From Sugiyamaella lignohabitans (lineage: Eukaryota > Ascomycota > Dipodascomycetes > Dipodascales > Trichomonascaceae), in assembly GCF_001640025.1 (NCBI RefSeq), contig NC_031674.1, forward strand, positions 186,001 to 250,000: a DNA stretch of 64,000 nt, in the 5' to 3' direction. The notes beneath the pieces were generated by a model. That model was given only the letters and a program-made list of their open reading frames with translations, did not search any database and was not told the DNA's origin. The first letter of the stretch is position 1. Each line of letters opens with the position of its first letter. Both the position numbers and the translations under genes were made by a program. Below, in pieces: positions 32,444 to 41,498 of this stretch.

Positions 32444-35182
32444 ATGAAGTTGGATATAAAAGTAAGATATATCGGGATTGGATTAGCTACTAATGGGAAT
32501 TGCAGATTTTTGCAGATTTTCGGGGGGTAGAAGTTGGTGCTCAGCACTGGACCGACTATATTGAGCTTGTCGATGCTAACTGTATAGAAACAATTCCAAT
32601 CACGGTCAGACCGTGTGAAGGGAATTGATATCCATCCTACTGAGCCATGGGTTCTGACTACCCTTTACGGGGGAAAGGCTCAGATTATGAACTATGAAAC
32701 TCAAGTGGTTGTCAAAACAATTGATGTCAGTCATTTGCCTGTTCGTGCTGGTAGATTCGTGGCTAGAAAGAACTGGATTGTTCTTGGCAGTGACGATTAT
32801 ATGGTTCGAGTTTTCAATTATAATACAGGTGAAAAAGTAACGCAGTTTGAAGCCCATCCGGACTATATTCGTGTCTTGGTAGTCCACCCCACTCAACCCT
32901 TTGTGTTGACTGCCGGTGACGATATGACTATCAAGCTATGGAATTGGGATCAAGGATGGCGAAACACACAAACTTTTGAGGGCCACAGTCACTATGTGAT
33001 GTATTTGGCATTTAACCCAAAAGATCCTAATACTTTTGCTAGTGCTTGTTTAGATAAAACTGTTAAAATTTGGTCTCTTGGTTCATCAACTCCCAACTTC
33101 ACTTTGGAAGCACATGAAACTAAGGGTGCCAACTTTGTTGAGTACTACCCTCAAAGTGACAAGCCTTATTTGATTACCACTAGTGATGATAGAACTATTC
33201 GTGTCTGGGACTACCAAACCAAGAGTTGTGTGGCTACAATGGCTGACCACATGAACAATGTGTCGTTCGCAGTGTTTCATCCTGAATTACCAGTGATTAT
33301 CAGTGGTTCTGAAGATTCGACAATAAAGATCTGGAATGCCAACACTTACAAACTGGAGCAAACTTTGAACTATGGCCTGGAAAGAGCTTGGTGTGCTGCT
33401 TGTAAGAAGGGCAGTAACCTGATGGCACTTGGTTTTGATGCTGGTAGCGTTGTTTTGCAACTCGGTAAGGAGGAGCCTGCTATTTCAATGGATCCAAATG
33501 GTAGATTGATCTGGTCCAAGCATTCCGAAGTTTTCAGCAGTGTTGTCAAAGGTGGTGATGATGTCAACGACGGTGATTTCCTCCCAATAGCCCAAAAAGA
33601 CTTGGGTAATGTCGAGGTGTATCCTACACAACTTAACCACTCACCAAACGGTAGATTTGTCGCTGTTACTGGTGATGGCGAATACATCATCTACACGGCA
33701 TTGGCATGGAGAAATAAGTCCTTCGGTTCTGGTTTAGACTTTGCCTGGGCCCAAGATAGTAATGAGTACGCTGTTCGCGAATCTACATCAAGTATCCGCC
33801 TATTCAAGAATTTCAAGGAGCGTCCAATTGGCCATTTGAATATTGGTTACAGTGCTACACAAATCTACGGTGGAACCTTACTAGGTATCAATGGAGGTGA
33901 ATTTGTAGCTTTCTATGACTGGGAGTCGGGTCTTTTGGTCCGTAGAATCGACGTTGAGGCTAGTCAGGTGGTATGGTCCGACTCTGGTGAATTGGTTGCT
34001 ATCATTACGGATGACTCTTTCTACATTCTTAGATTCAGCCGAGACGCATTCCAGCTGGCGGTTCAAAACAACAGTGTTTCAGAAGATGACGGCGTAGAGG
34101 AGTCTTTTGAAGTTGCTTATGACATCTCCGACTCTGTCCGTACTGGTAAGTGGGTTGGTGACTGCTTTATCTATACTACATTTTCCAACCGTCTTAACTA
34201 TTTGGTTGGTGGTGAAGTTTATACTATCAGCCATTTCGATAAGCAAATGTACCTCCTTGGATACATTCCTAGAGATAATGCTATTTACTTGGCGGACAAG
34301 GACGTCAATGTTACTGCTTACAAGCTATCGTTGGCTGTTGTTGAATACCAAACAGTGGTGCTCAGAGGTGATATGGATTATGCCGCTGAAATTCTAGAAA
34401 AAGTCCCTGATAATGAAAAGACTAAAGTGGCTCGTTTCTTAGAGGCTCAAGGATATCCTGAGCTTGCTCTTGAGGTTAGTAGAGATTCTGACCATAGATT
34501 CGATCTTGCCGTCTCCCTTGACAAACTTGATATTGCTGAGGAAATTGCATCGTCTGTTGATGATGAGCACAAGTGGAAGTCTCTTGGTGATAAGTCACTT
34601 TTAAGCTGGAACGTTATCCTTGCCGAAAAGTCGTTCAAGGCTGCACATGACTTTGAGTCTTTACTTCTTATTTACACTAGTACTGGAAACAAACCCGGCG
34701 CTGCTGAACTGGCTGAAGAAGCCGTGAAGGCTGGAAAGTACAATTTGGCTTTCAACGCCTACTGGTATGTTGGAGATACCGACGCATGCATTAAGCTTCT
34801 CAATGATACTGGTAGGTCATCTGAAGCTGCATTATTTGCATTGACCTATGGTGGGGATGTTGACGGCAGTGTCAAGAAATGGAAAGACGGTCTTGTAAAG
34901 AGTGGACGATCCAAGATTGCTCAATCGATTAGCGAACCCTCTCAAGACAAAGAATTATTCCCCGCCAATGTCGGACAGAAGGTTACTACTCTTCCATCTA
35001 TTGGAGGTGACTTGATTGATGTTGACGATATTGCTACCCCAGAACCTGAACCACAGTCAGCTGAAGAAGCTGAGCTAATTGAGGTTGAGGCTGAAGCTGA
35101 GCCAGAGTCGGATCCTACAGCAGAGGACAAAGCTGAGGAAACTGAAGATGCAGACGCCGAAGTTGAAAAAGACAGCTTATGA
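32444..35182 (+). CDS. SEC27: Coatomer beta'-subunit Sec27, spliced
   Basis: Exon 1 (32444-32461, 18 nt) encodes MKLDIK; a 126-nt intron (GTAAGA donor, TGCTAAC branch, TAG acceptor) precedes exon 2 (32588-35182), for 870 residues. Splicing yields MKLDIKKQFQSRSDRVKG, matching the conserved start of beta'-COP. Without it the frame begins at a GTG inside the first WD repeat. The N-terminal beta-propeller (about 1-300; HPTEPWVLTTLYGG, RFVARKNWIVLGSDD) binds dilysine cargo tails. A second propeller and an alpha-solenoid (to about 770) contact alpha-COP. The tail is Glu/Asp-rich. It acts in COPI retrograde transport from Golgi to ER. A CTG encodes the invariant Leu in WVLTT. Confidence 0.96.
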
Positions 35183-35496
35183 GGTATAAGTATATAAAGT
35201 AATTTATCATTCCCACTAGTTTAGCTATCTCTGAGTATGCAGGGTGCTGGAGATGCGCGCGCTTGACGCATGACTCGACGCACGACTCCACGGATCGCGA
35301 TCCGACCGACGGCTATTGACTCATTGCCAACTTGGGATAGCTATTTTTATAAGTAGGCCCATTCGTTCAATAGCGTGAAAGCTTTATTGGACCAATTTAG
35401 ATCAGAAAATTGGAATTGCTGCCCGATTCTTGATTCGTTTTTATCACTTCCCTTCGAATTTTCATTTTTGTGGGTTACTCAATAGCACTGTGCATT
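35183..35496. other. SEC27 / ABC ATPase spacer with palindrome and 12-bp tandem
   Basis: 314 nt. It holds two adjacent 12-bp copies (35265-35276, 35277-35288; one mismatch) and a perfect 14-bp palindrome CGGATCGCGATCCG at 35291-35304. No gene is seen. Confidence 0.65.
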
Positions 35497-36978
35497 ATGT
35501 CCATTGTAAAGATCCAAAACGGCCTGTTCCGTAAATTGGGAGAGGGGTCGAAAAGAACTCTCATATTTAAAAGCCCTTTATCTTTGGATATTAAATCTAC
35601 CGACAGATGGGCTATCACAGGTCCTCGCAAAACAGAACTCCTGGAAATACTCGCTTCTAAGCACATCCCTGATCCACCTCTGTCAAGAACCTACCCATTC
35701 CTGGCTAACCAAAATGCATGGCCTTCACAAGTTACCCAATTAATAGAATTTTCCAATGCAGATGTCAAGGCACCTCATATCTCTGCTCGATATGAGTCCC
35801 TTCGTGAAGAGTTAGACGAGACTCTCAATGAGTCGTTGCTAGCTGCCACTCACTCTAAGGATCAAGCTAAGGTCGACCATGTCCTTGAGAAGTTTTCTTT
35901 AAAGGGCATCGAGAACAGATGGATTGTTGGTCTCAGTAATGGGCAGAGTCGCAGAGCACGTCTTGCCAAGGCCTTACTGAGAGATCCAAAGTTTCTTCTT
36001 GTAGATGAGCCATTCGTTGGTCTTGACCCATTCAGTCGGAAACAAGCCTCTGATATACTGTCAAAGCTTTCTCCTGAGCCACATGTCGTGGTTGGTTTGC
36101 GGTATCAAGATGAATTTCCTTCTTGGATCACCCATGTCGCCATAACAGATAGGACTGGGAATGGAATATCCCATCAGGGTCCTATCAAAGATCTGGCACC
36201 GTATCTAGACGAAATGCGTAGAGACCATATTGTTCAAGTAGTGAAGGCAAAGGATCTTGCTGTGAAGGCAGCTGAAAAATCTAAATTAGCTGCGTCAAAT
36301 AACCCTGAAGTCATCAAGCTAGACAGTGTATCTGTGTCATATAAGGGCGAACCTATTTTCAGTAACTTAACTTGGAAAGTCAAAAAAGGGGAAAAGTGGC
36401 ACCTAAGAGGCGATAATGGTACCGGAAAGAGCACTCTCCTTTCACTGTTGACTGGGGATCATCCTCAGTCTTGGAATCCAAAGATTTCTCTTTTCGGTGA
36501 ACCAAGAGGTACAGGCAAGCAGAGCTATTTCTCTATCAACGAAAAATTTGGTCATGTATCACCTGAGATTCATGCTCTCTTTCCTATGAATCTCACTGTT
36601 AAAGAAGCTATCTCAACAGGGTTTGTGGTGGGCTATTATATCCCACTAAAAAAGCTTTCTCAAGAGCAAGAGGATCGAATTGATGAGCTTCTGTCATTAT
36701 TTGAACATATTTCTAAAGATGAGGTTCTTCGTGACTTGTCAGTCAGCAATCAGAAGATTGTTATGTTTTTGCGAGGTCTCGCTAAGAGACCAGATATTCT
36801 AATTCTTGACGAAGCTTTCTCGGCAATGGCTGAAGAAAGTATTGACAAATGTAAGCAGTACATTGATTTGGAATATGATGGTACGCTTATAGTTGTCGGC
36901 CATATCGAGGACGAGGTGCCTTTGTGCCATAAATACATCAGGCTTACAGCTGCAGAGCCAGAGTTTGGCGAGCTATAG
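35497..36978 (+). CDS. Twin ABC ATPase, YDR061W/ModF-like
   Basis: 493-residue soluble protein with two ABC nucleotide-binding domains and no TM region, orthologous to S. cerevisiae YDR061W by shared blocks (HISARYESL, ENRWIVGLSNGQSRRARLA, KGEKWHLRGDNGTGKST). The first domain has a degenerate Walker A (ITGPRKTELL) but a good signature (LSNGQ) and Walker B (FLLVDEPFVGLD). The second has a good Walker A (GDNGTGKST) and Walker B (ILILDEAF) but a weak signature (LSVSNQ). One composite ATP site should therefore work and the other not. Its function is unknown; the S. cerevisiae protein has been linked to mitochondria. The frame extends to a GTG at 35470; the first ATG is 35497. Confidence 0.87.
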   Translation: MSIVKIQNGLFRKLGEGSKRTLIFKSPLSLDIKSTDRWAITGPRKTELLEILASKHIPDPPLSRTYPFLANQNAWPSQVTQLIEFSNADVKAPHISARYESLREELDETLNESLLAATHSKDQAKVDHVLEKFSLKGIENRWIVGLSNGQSRRARLAKALLRDPKFLLVDEPFVGLDPFSRKQASDILSKLSPEPHVVVGLRYQDEFPSWITHVAITDRTGNGISHQGPIKDLAPYLDEMRRDHIVQVVKAKDLAVKAAEKSKLAASNNPEVIKLDSVSVSYKGEPIFSNLTWKVKKGEKWHLRGDNGTGKSTLLSLLTGDHPQSWNPKISLFGEPRGTGKQSYFSINEKFGHVSPEIHALFPMNLTVKEAISTGFVVGYYIPLKKLSQEQEDRIDELLSLFEHISKDEVLRDLSVSNQKIVMFLRGLAKRPDILILDEAFSAMAEESIDKCKQYIDLEYDGTLIVVGHIEDEVPLCHKYIRLTAAEPEFGEL

Positions 36979-37074
36979 TCTTTTCATAATAATTTTATCC
37001 TTATCAATATATATTTCCTATTATTTAGGATTACAATGCTTAATATATGTGTACAACGAGCTCTCAGCAATCTC

Positions 37075-37743
37075 TTAAGTTTGTAGTCCATTTTTCCTAC
37101 GCTCATCATGTCTTATCTTAGCCTTCTCAACGACTTCAGAAAGGGCTGCGCCTTTCTCCCCTTGGGTTTTGAACCCTTCAATGACTCCACGGTTGTCCTT
37201 GTCACTTAACTTTTGGCCCACCTTCCACTTGCTCTCCACTCTAGTCACTTTGATCTCCAATCCCCAGATTGCTTTTTGCAGCAAATTAACATAACTTTCT
37301 GGGGCTTGGTCCACCGTCCAGGGTTCAGATTGTTCTCTCTCATTCATATTGGAGAGATCAGTAAACTGCTTATAAATCCACGCTGGATCTTCAATTACAG
37401 TTGGTACACCATAGACATGGACCGCTGAAAAATCCCACGTAGGTACAACTTTACCAGTAGTTGGTTTGGTGTCTACATACCAATTGGGGGTTTCGTATCC
37501 ATCAAGCCCTTTAAACACTACCAGCAGTTCCTTCCCAGAGCGAAAGTCATCCCTCTGATGATTAACCCGAGCAAAATGAGCTCTGAGTACTAATCCATCG
37601 CTAGTCTTATCTACAAGAAATGGCAGATGATTGGCTATTATCCCATCAGCACTTGAAGTGATAATTGTTCCCAGGGGGAACTCTCTTATGAGCTGAATTT
37701 GAAGCTCCTCTGAAGGTTCCACATTATACTTTGGAATATACAT
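37075..37743 (-). CDS. PaiB-like FMN-binding protein
   Basis: 222 residues, full length for the family. It starts MYIPKYN and follows the PaiB pattern: FPLGTIITSSADGIIANHLPF (flavin-binding split barrel), LRAHFARVNHQ, ELLVVFKGLDGYETPNWY and VPTWDFSAVHVYG, the last two being the most conserved blocks. Bacterial PaiB is described as a repressor of sporulation and protease genes. The fungal homologues are of unknown role and are more likely cytosolic flavin/heme-handling proteins than DNA binders. It converges on the ABC ATPase (96 nt) and is divergent from RPS13. Confidence 0.85.
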   Translation of the reverse strand: MYIPKYNVEPSEELQIQLIREFPLGTIITSSADGIIANHLPFLVDKTSDGLVLRAHFARVNHQRDDFRSGKELLVVFKGLDGYETPNWYVDTKPTTGKVVPTWDFSAVHVYGVPTVIEDPAWIYKQFTDLSNMNEREQSEPWTVDQAPESYVNLLQKAIWGLEIKVTRVESKWKVGQKLSDKDNRGVIEGFKTQGEKGAALSEVVEKAKIRHDERRKNGLQT

Positions 37744-38326
37744 ATTTCTGTATCAGACGCAAAATTTAACAACAAAATGGTCAAGTAACTGCTAATACAA
37801 TTATCGAATACCAATGACTGGATTAATAATAGCATGCGACAACTTTAGCCATGTTATCGGTGACTGATGTGATCTACAACCTTATCTTACGGCGGCTAAA
37901 AGATAAGGCTTCCAACGGCATGCAGTAACTTCACAGGTTAACTAGACTTCTAGATTGGCTCACACAGTCTGACCTGAACCTCACCCCCTTGGGTTCCTAT
38001 ATTATTGAACCCCAGTTAAAAGCTCATGGGCCCCCATTTGAACTTGATACTAACATTCTTGTAGTTTTAGGTGATTCTAAGCCTCCGGCTCTAAGCGCTA
38101 TATGTAAGGGACTGGAACATGATCGTCATTTCATGCATTGATATCATGTGACATTGGACGAAACGAATTGGTGACTATATTTCCTAAATAGGAAGGTATA
38201 CATTAGTTTTTCACTCACCCACTCACATTGCAGTTCTCGCGAATATACATACAAGCAGCTTCATACTAATTGATTTTCGTCACTACAGTCAACAGTCAAC
38301 AAAGTTCGTCGTCAACAACAGTAAAA
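37744..38326. other. Divergent region PaiB-like gene / RPS13
   Basis: 583 nt without a gene. It contains the RPS13 promoter and a CA-rich leader just before the RPS13 ATG. I could not place a clear Rap1, Tbf1 or Homol-D ribosomal-protein element. Confidence 0.5.
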
Positions 38327-39102
38327 ATGGGTCGTCTTCACAGTAAAGGAAAGGGTATGTCTTCTTCGGCTACTCCCTACTCTCGTGCCACTCCTTCTTG
38401 GTTCAAGCTCACTCCCGACTCTGTCGTTGAGCAAATCATCAAGTACGCTCGTAAGGGTCTTACTCCTTCTCAAATCGGTGTTATCCTCCGTGACTCCCAC
38501 GGTGTCTCTCAAGTTAAGGTTGTCACTGGTAACAAGATCCTCCGTATCTTGAAGTCTAACGGTAAGTTTTTAACTCTTTAGCTGGTGAGGGAGATGGTCA
38601 AAGACCCTCTGCTTCAATGTTACATATAATGTTTTAGGGAATTGGCTGTAGAGATATTATGAAATCGGTTGATTAAGGTGATTCTTGTTTGCTGAAATTT
38701 CATTTTATCTGGCTAGCTTTACAGTTCCAAATGAGAAATTGGGATTAGGCTATTGCCAAGTTTTTGGATATTTCCCTCACCAGTTTTGGGGGCAGTAATC
38801 TCCTGTGGAGATGGCTGCAACCACAAATCTGTACCTCTGTACGGTTTAATTCGAATATTTTGCTGACAGAGTGGCTTATAGGTCTTGCTCCTGAGATTCC
38901 TGAGGATCTTTACCACCTCATCAAGAAGGCTGTTTCCGTTAGAAAGCACCTTGAGAAGAACAGAAAGGACAAGGACTCCAAGTTCAGACTCATTCTCATT
39001 GAGTCCAGAATCCACCGTCTTTCTCGTTACTACAAGACCACTGGTGTCCTTCCTCCTGTCTGGAAGTACGAGTCTTCCACTGCTTCTGCTTTGGTCAACT
39101 AA
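38327..39102 (+). CDS. RPS13: 40S ribosomal protein S13 (uS15), spliced
   Basis: Exons 38327-38561 and 38882-39102 join to 151 residues, exactly the S. cerevisiae length. The intron is 320 nt (GTAAGT; TGCTGAC at 38864-38870 as probable branch; acceptor TAG ending 38881). The split glycine codon gives ILKSNG then [19 protein letters not shown]. Other hallmarks are [22 protein letters not shown] and [13 protein letters not shown]. It binds 18S rRNA in the small-subunit platform. The upstream ATG-less extension of the frame (from 38270) is leader. The intron is by far the longest here and has a strong stem pairing its two ends. Confidence 0.98.
38580..38785 (+). other. Stem pairing the two ends of the RPS13 intron
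   Basis: Positions 38580-38595 can pair with 38770-38785 over 16 bp without bulges, including two G-U wobbles, closing a loop of 174 nt. The core is CTGGTGAGGGAGAT against ATTTCCCTCACCAG. It lies 18 nt after the donor and about 80 nt before the branch site. A role in looping or autoregulated splicing is inferred from what is known for other ribosomal protein genes. Confidence 0.7.
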
Positions 39103-39404
39103 AAAGTTACTCTTCTTTCTCGAAAATCCATTTCATGTTTGGGGGAATCTTACGAATGTCTATTTATGTTTAATGTAATATATTTCTAAAATTCTCTCTT
39201 CATATAAAATTTTTTGTATTGACTGGCCGGGTTCGACCCGGAGTTAACAGTTACATTTCTGGGATGACCCATCCAAGTTCACTAGTTGTCTAGGGCAGAC
39301 CAGCGAAAGACAAGTATTCGTAAAATCTATATTATAAAATATGGGTATATAAATCTAAGTGGCATGTCCAGCATGTCGTTTTTATCTTTTATAAATGTGT
39401 CTAT
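39103..39404. other. RPS13 / expansin-like convergent spacer
   Basis: 302 nt of 3'-end sequence. It has a near-palindrome CCGGGTTCGACCCGG at 39227-39241 that mimics a tRNA B box, but no tRNA folds around it. Confidence 0.55.
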
Positions 39405-40148
39405 TTAGGAAGCCCAGGACCAGGATATGTCGATGCGACCAGCAGAGGGGTCTGCCAACTCATTGAAGGCAGCAGGTGACAAGTCCAAACTGCCATAAGC
39501 ACATGAGGGACATTTGTCGACAATAGTAACGGTCACTGACTTTCCACCACTGTAAACAATAGCCTTCTTACCACAATTAGGGTTGGCGTTGGGGTTGGCG
39601 GGGCTACCCATTTGAGGGGCATTAAGAGCAGCAATAAAATCACTGTCCGAGGACTCGATACCACATGATCCCATACCAGGGCTGTAGAAAGTACCCTGGC
39701 CAGAGAATTCACCAGAACCAGAGCTAGAAGATGAATCAGAAGAATCAGAAGAAGCACTTGAGGATGAAGGTGCTGGTGGGGGTGGTGGGGGACTGGAGGT
39801 AGTAGTAGGGGGTGGTGGAGGTGGTGGGGTAGTCGTGGAAGAAGATGTAGTAGGAGCAGGTGGAGGAGGGGCAGGAGACGAGCTAGCAGCGGCGGTCGAA
39901 GTAGTTAACTGAATTTGAACAGGTTGAGCGTCTGAGTGTTGATGGGAAGATGGGACTTGAGTAGGAGCACTTTCTTCACTAGAGACCAGCTCGTAAGAAG
40001 TACTAACAGGGTCACCATTTCCATTGACAAAAACATGTGCCTGTTCATAGACATCAACAGTTACTTGAACATACTGAGTAACCAGAGCAGCATTCACACT
40101 GGTAGCAGCAACAGCTAAGAGAGCGGAAGTAGCGTAAGAGAATCTCAT
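39405..40148 (-). CDS. Secreted expansin/barwin-like double-psi beta-barrel protein
   Basis: 247 residues. A signal peptide (about 1-20, MRFSYATSALLAVAATSVNA) is followed by an N-terminal segment, a long Pro/Ser/Thr linker (about 80-148, with PPPPPPP runs) likely to be O-mannosylated, and a C-terminal DPBB domain (about 150-247). The domain has GQGTFYSPGMGSCG, NPNCGKKAIV, VTIVDKCPSCAYGSLDLS and the closing GRIDISWSW, as in RlpA/expansin-like fungal proteins. It is probably a cell-wall or secreted protein; there is no GPI signal. DPBB proteins of this kind have no proven enzyme activity. The promoter side is a 1.35-kb spacer. Confidence 0.85.
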   Translation of the reverse strand: MRFSYATSALLAVAATSVNAALVTQYVQVTVDVYEQAHVFVNGNGDPVSTSYELVSSEESAPTQVPSSHQHSDAQPVQIQLTTSTAAASSSPAPPPPAPTTSSSTTTPPPPPPPTTTSSPPPPPPAPSSSSASSDSSDSSSSSGSGEFSGQGTFYSPGMGSCGIESSDSDFIAALNAPQMGSPANPNANPNCGKKAIVYSGGKSVTVTIVDKCPSCAYGSLDLSPAAFNELADPSAGRIDISWSWAS

Positions 40149-41498
40149 TCTGAACTAGGTGGTATCGAATATTAAATCAAAGAAAGTGCAACTTAAAAAG
40201 GAATGGAACAAATTTGTTCAGATAACGTAGTCGATATGAAGGAATGGCTTTCGACAAGGTCGATGGATAAATTTCCTCACTGACCGAGGGAGGAGATCAA
40301 TGAAATATATATCAGTTCAACTAAGTTAGAAAATCTGTTGGAAAAAAGACCTAACACTAGTTTGGAAAGCCTCAACCCTTATAACAGTCAAATAGGAAAA
40401 AATCCTTGAAAGAACGATGGATTTAGAAAATGATATTCCTAGCAAACGACCCATTGTACCTGCCGACATCCCGCTATATAAACATATCCTACCCTCCGAA
40501 GCTGGCCAGTGACTATTGGGGATACGATCTACCGAGTAAAGTGAAGGTTTTTTCAACCGTTTGGTTACTGGGCAACGGAAGGGTTTTTTTGACTTATAGC
40601 TGCACATGCAGCTCTGAAATAAAGCCCCTTTTGACAAAACTCTCTGCACATTGGAGCATATATTAACCCCGATTACAGTTACATTTGCCTTGCATCCAAC
40701 AATGACTGACTGGTCGACTACCGTTTATTGGCCAAATTAGGTTAATCTCTTGCTTCACTTGGATATATGTTTAGGGTTGAACACTAGAATCGGTGACTGA
40801 ACTGCCTAAAACCAAATGGGTGTTTTTTGCCCAATTTGACAGATTTCATAGTTACAGGCAGGGTCTGCCTTTATTGTCGAGTTGAGAGTGTTAGGGGCCG
40901 GTTTGTTACTAACCCGCCGGCTTCAAACTGCCCTCTATCGGTCACCCATACCATGGTTGCTACAGTTTCGCAAAAAAAGCGCCGTCAACGCTAACACCCA
41001 AGCAACCACTGTGTATAGTGCTTGAAAAGCCGTGAGCCTGCAAATTATCAAGAGGTTTCATATATTGTATAACAAGTCCAGACCATCAAGATATGAAGGA
41101 GTATGCCTACAACGGTGATAGGGTATGCTTGTCTAGAAATTAGGATCAGACGGCGTGTGACTTTATTTTGATGGCATATTTTTTTTGCAATGCAGTAACA
41201 AAGTGGTGCGGATTCTGGTCTCCTTCCGCCTCATATATGCAGTAAGCTCATATACACACAAACCACTGATGTTACAAGTGCTTGTCTTCAATATAGCGTA
41301 GTAGCCGAAAATTGCTGGAATTGAGACATGAAACTGGACCATATAATCTCGTGGAGTTATATTTCTGTAAAACAGTTAGCACAGTATTTCTATTACTAAG
41401 CAGCCCAGGATGAAACACATGTGATAGTTCGCACTAGTAATCCAAACAATCATTCATTCATTACTCGTATCTAACTATGTAAAACTTAAAACAACATT
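40149..41498. other. Gene-free spacer, expansin-like / APC permease
   Basis: 1.35 kb. Overlapping frames at about 40326-40666 are low in protein character and contradict each other on opposite strands. I see no RNA gene or repeat. Confidence 0.55.

Noticed and set aside
32218..32493. 91-codon frame between SAR1 and SEC27
   Set aside because: Non-ATG start; it overlaps the true SEC27 first exon in a different frame.
38562..38881. snoRNA (U14-like) inside the RPS13 intron
   Set aside because: Considered because human RPS13 hosts U14. No convincing box C (RUGAUGA) and D (CUGA) pair with a terminal stem was found.
39227..39241. tRNA B-box look-alike CCGGGTTCGACCCGG
   Set aside because: No A box, anticodon arm or acceptor stem can be drawn around it on either strand.
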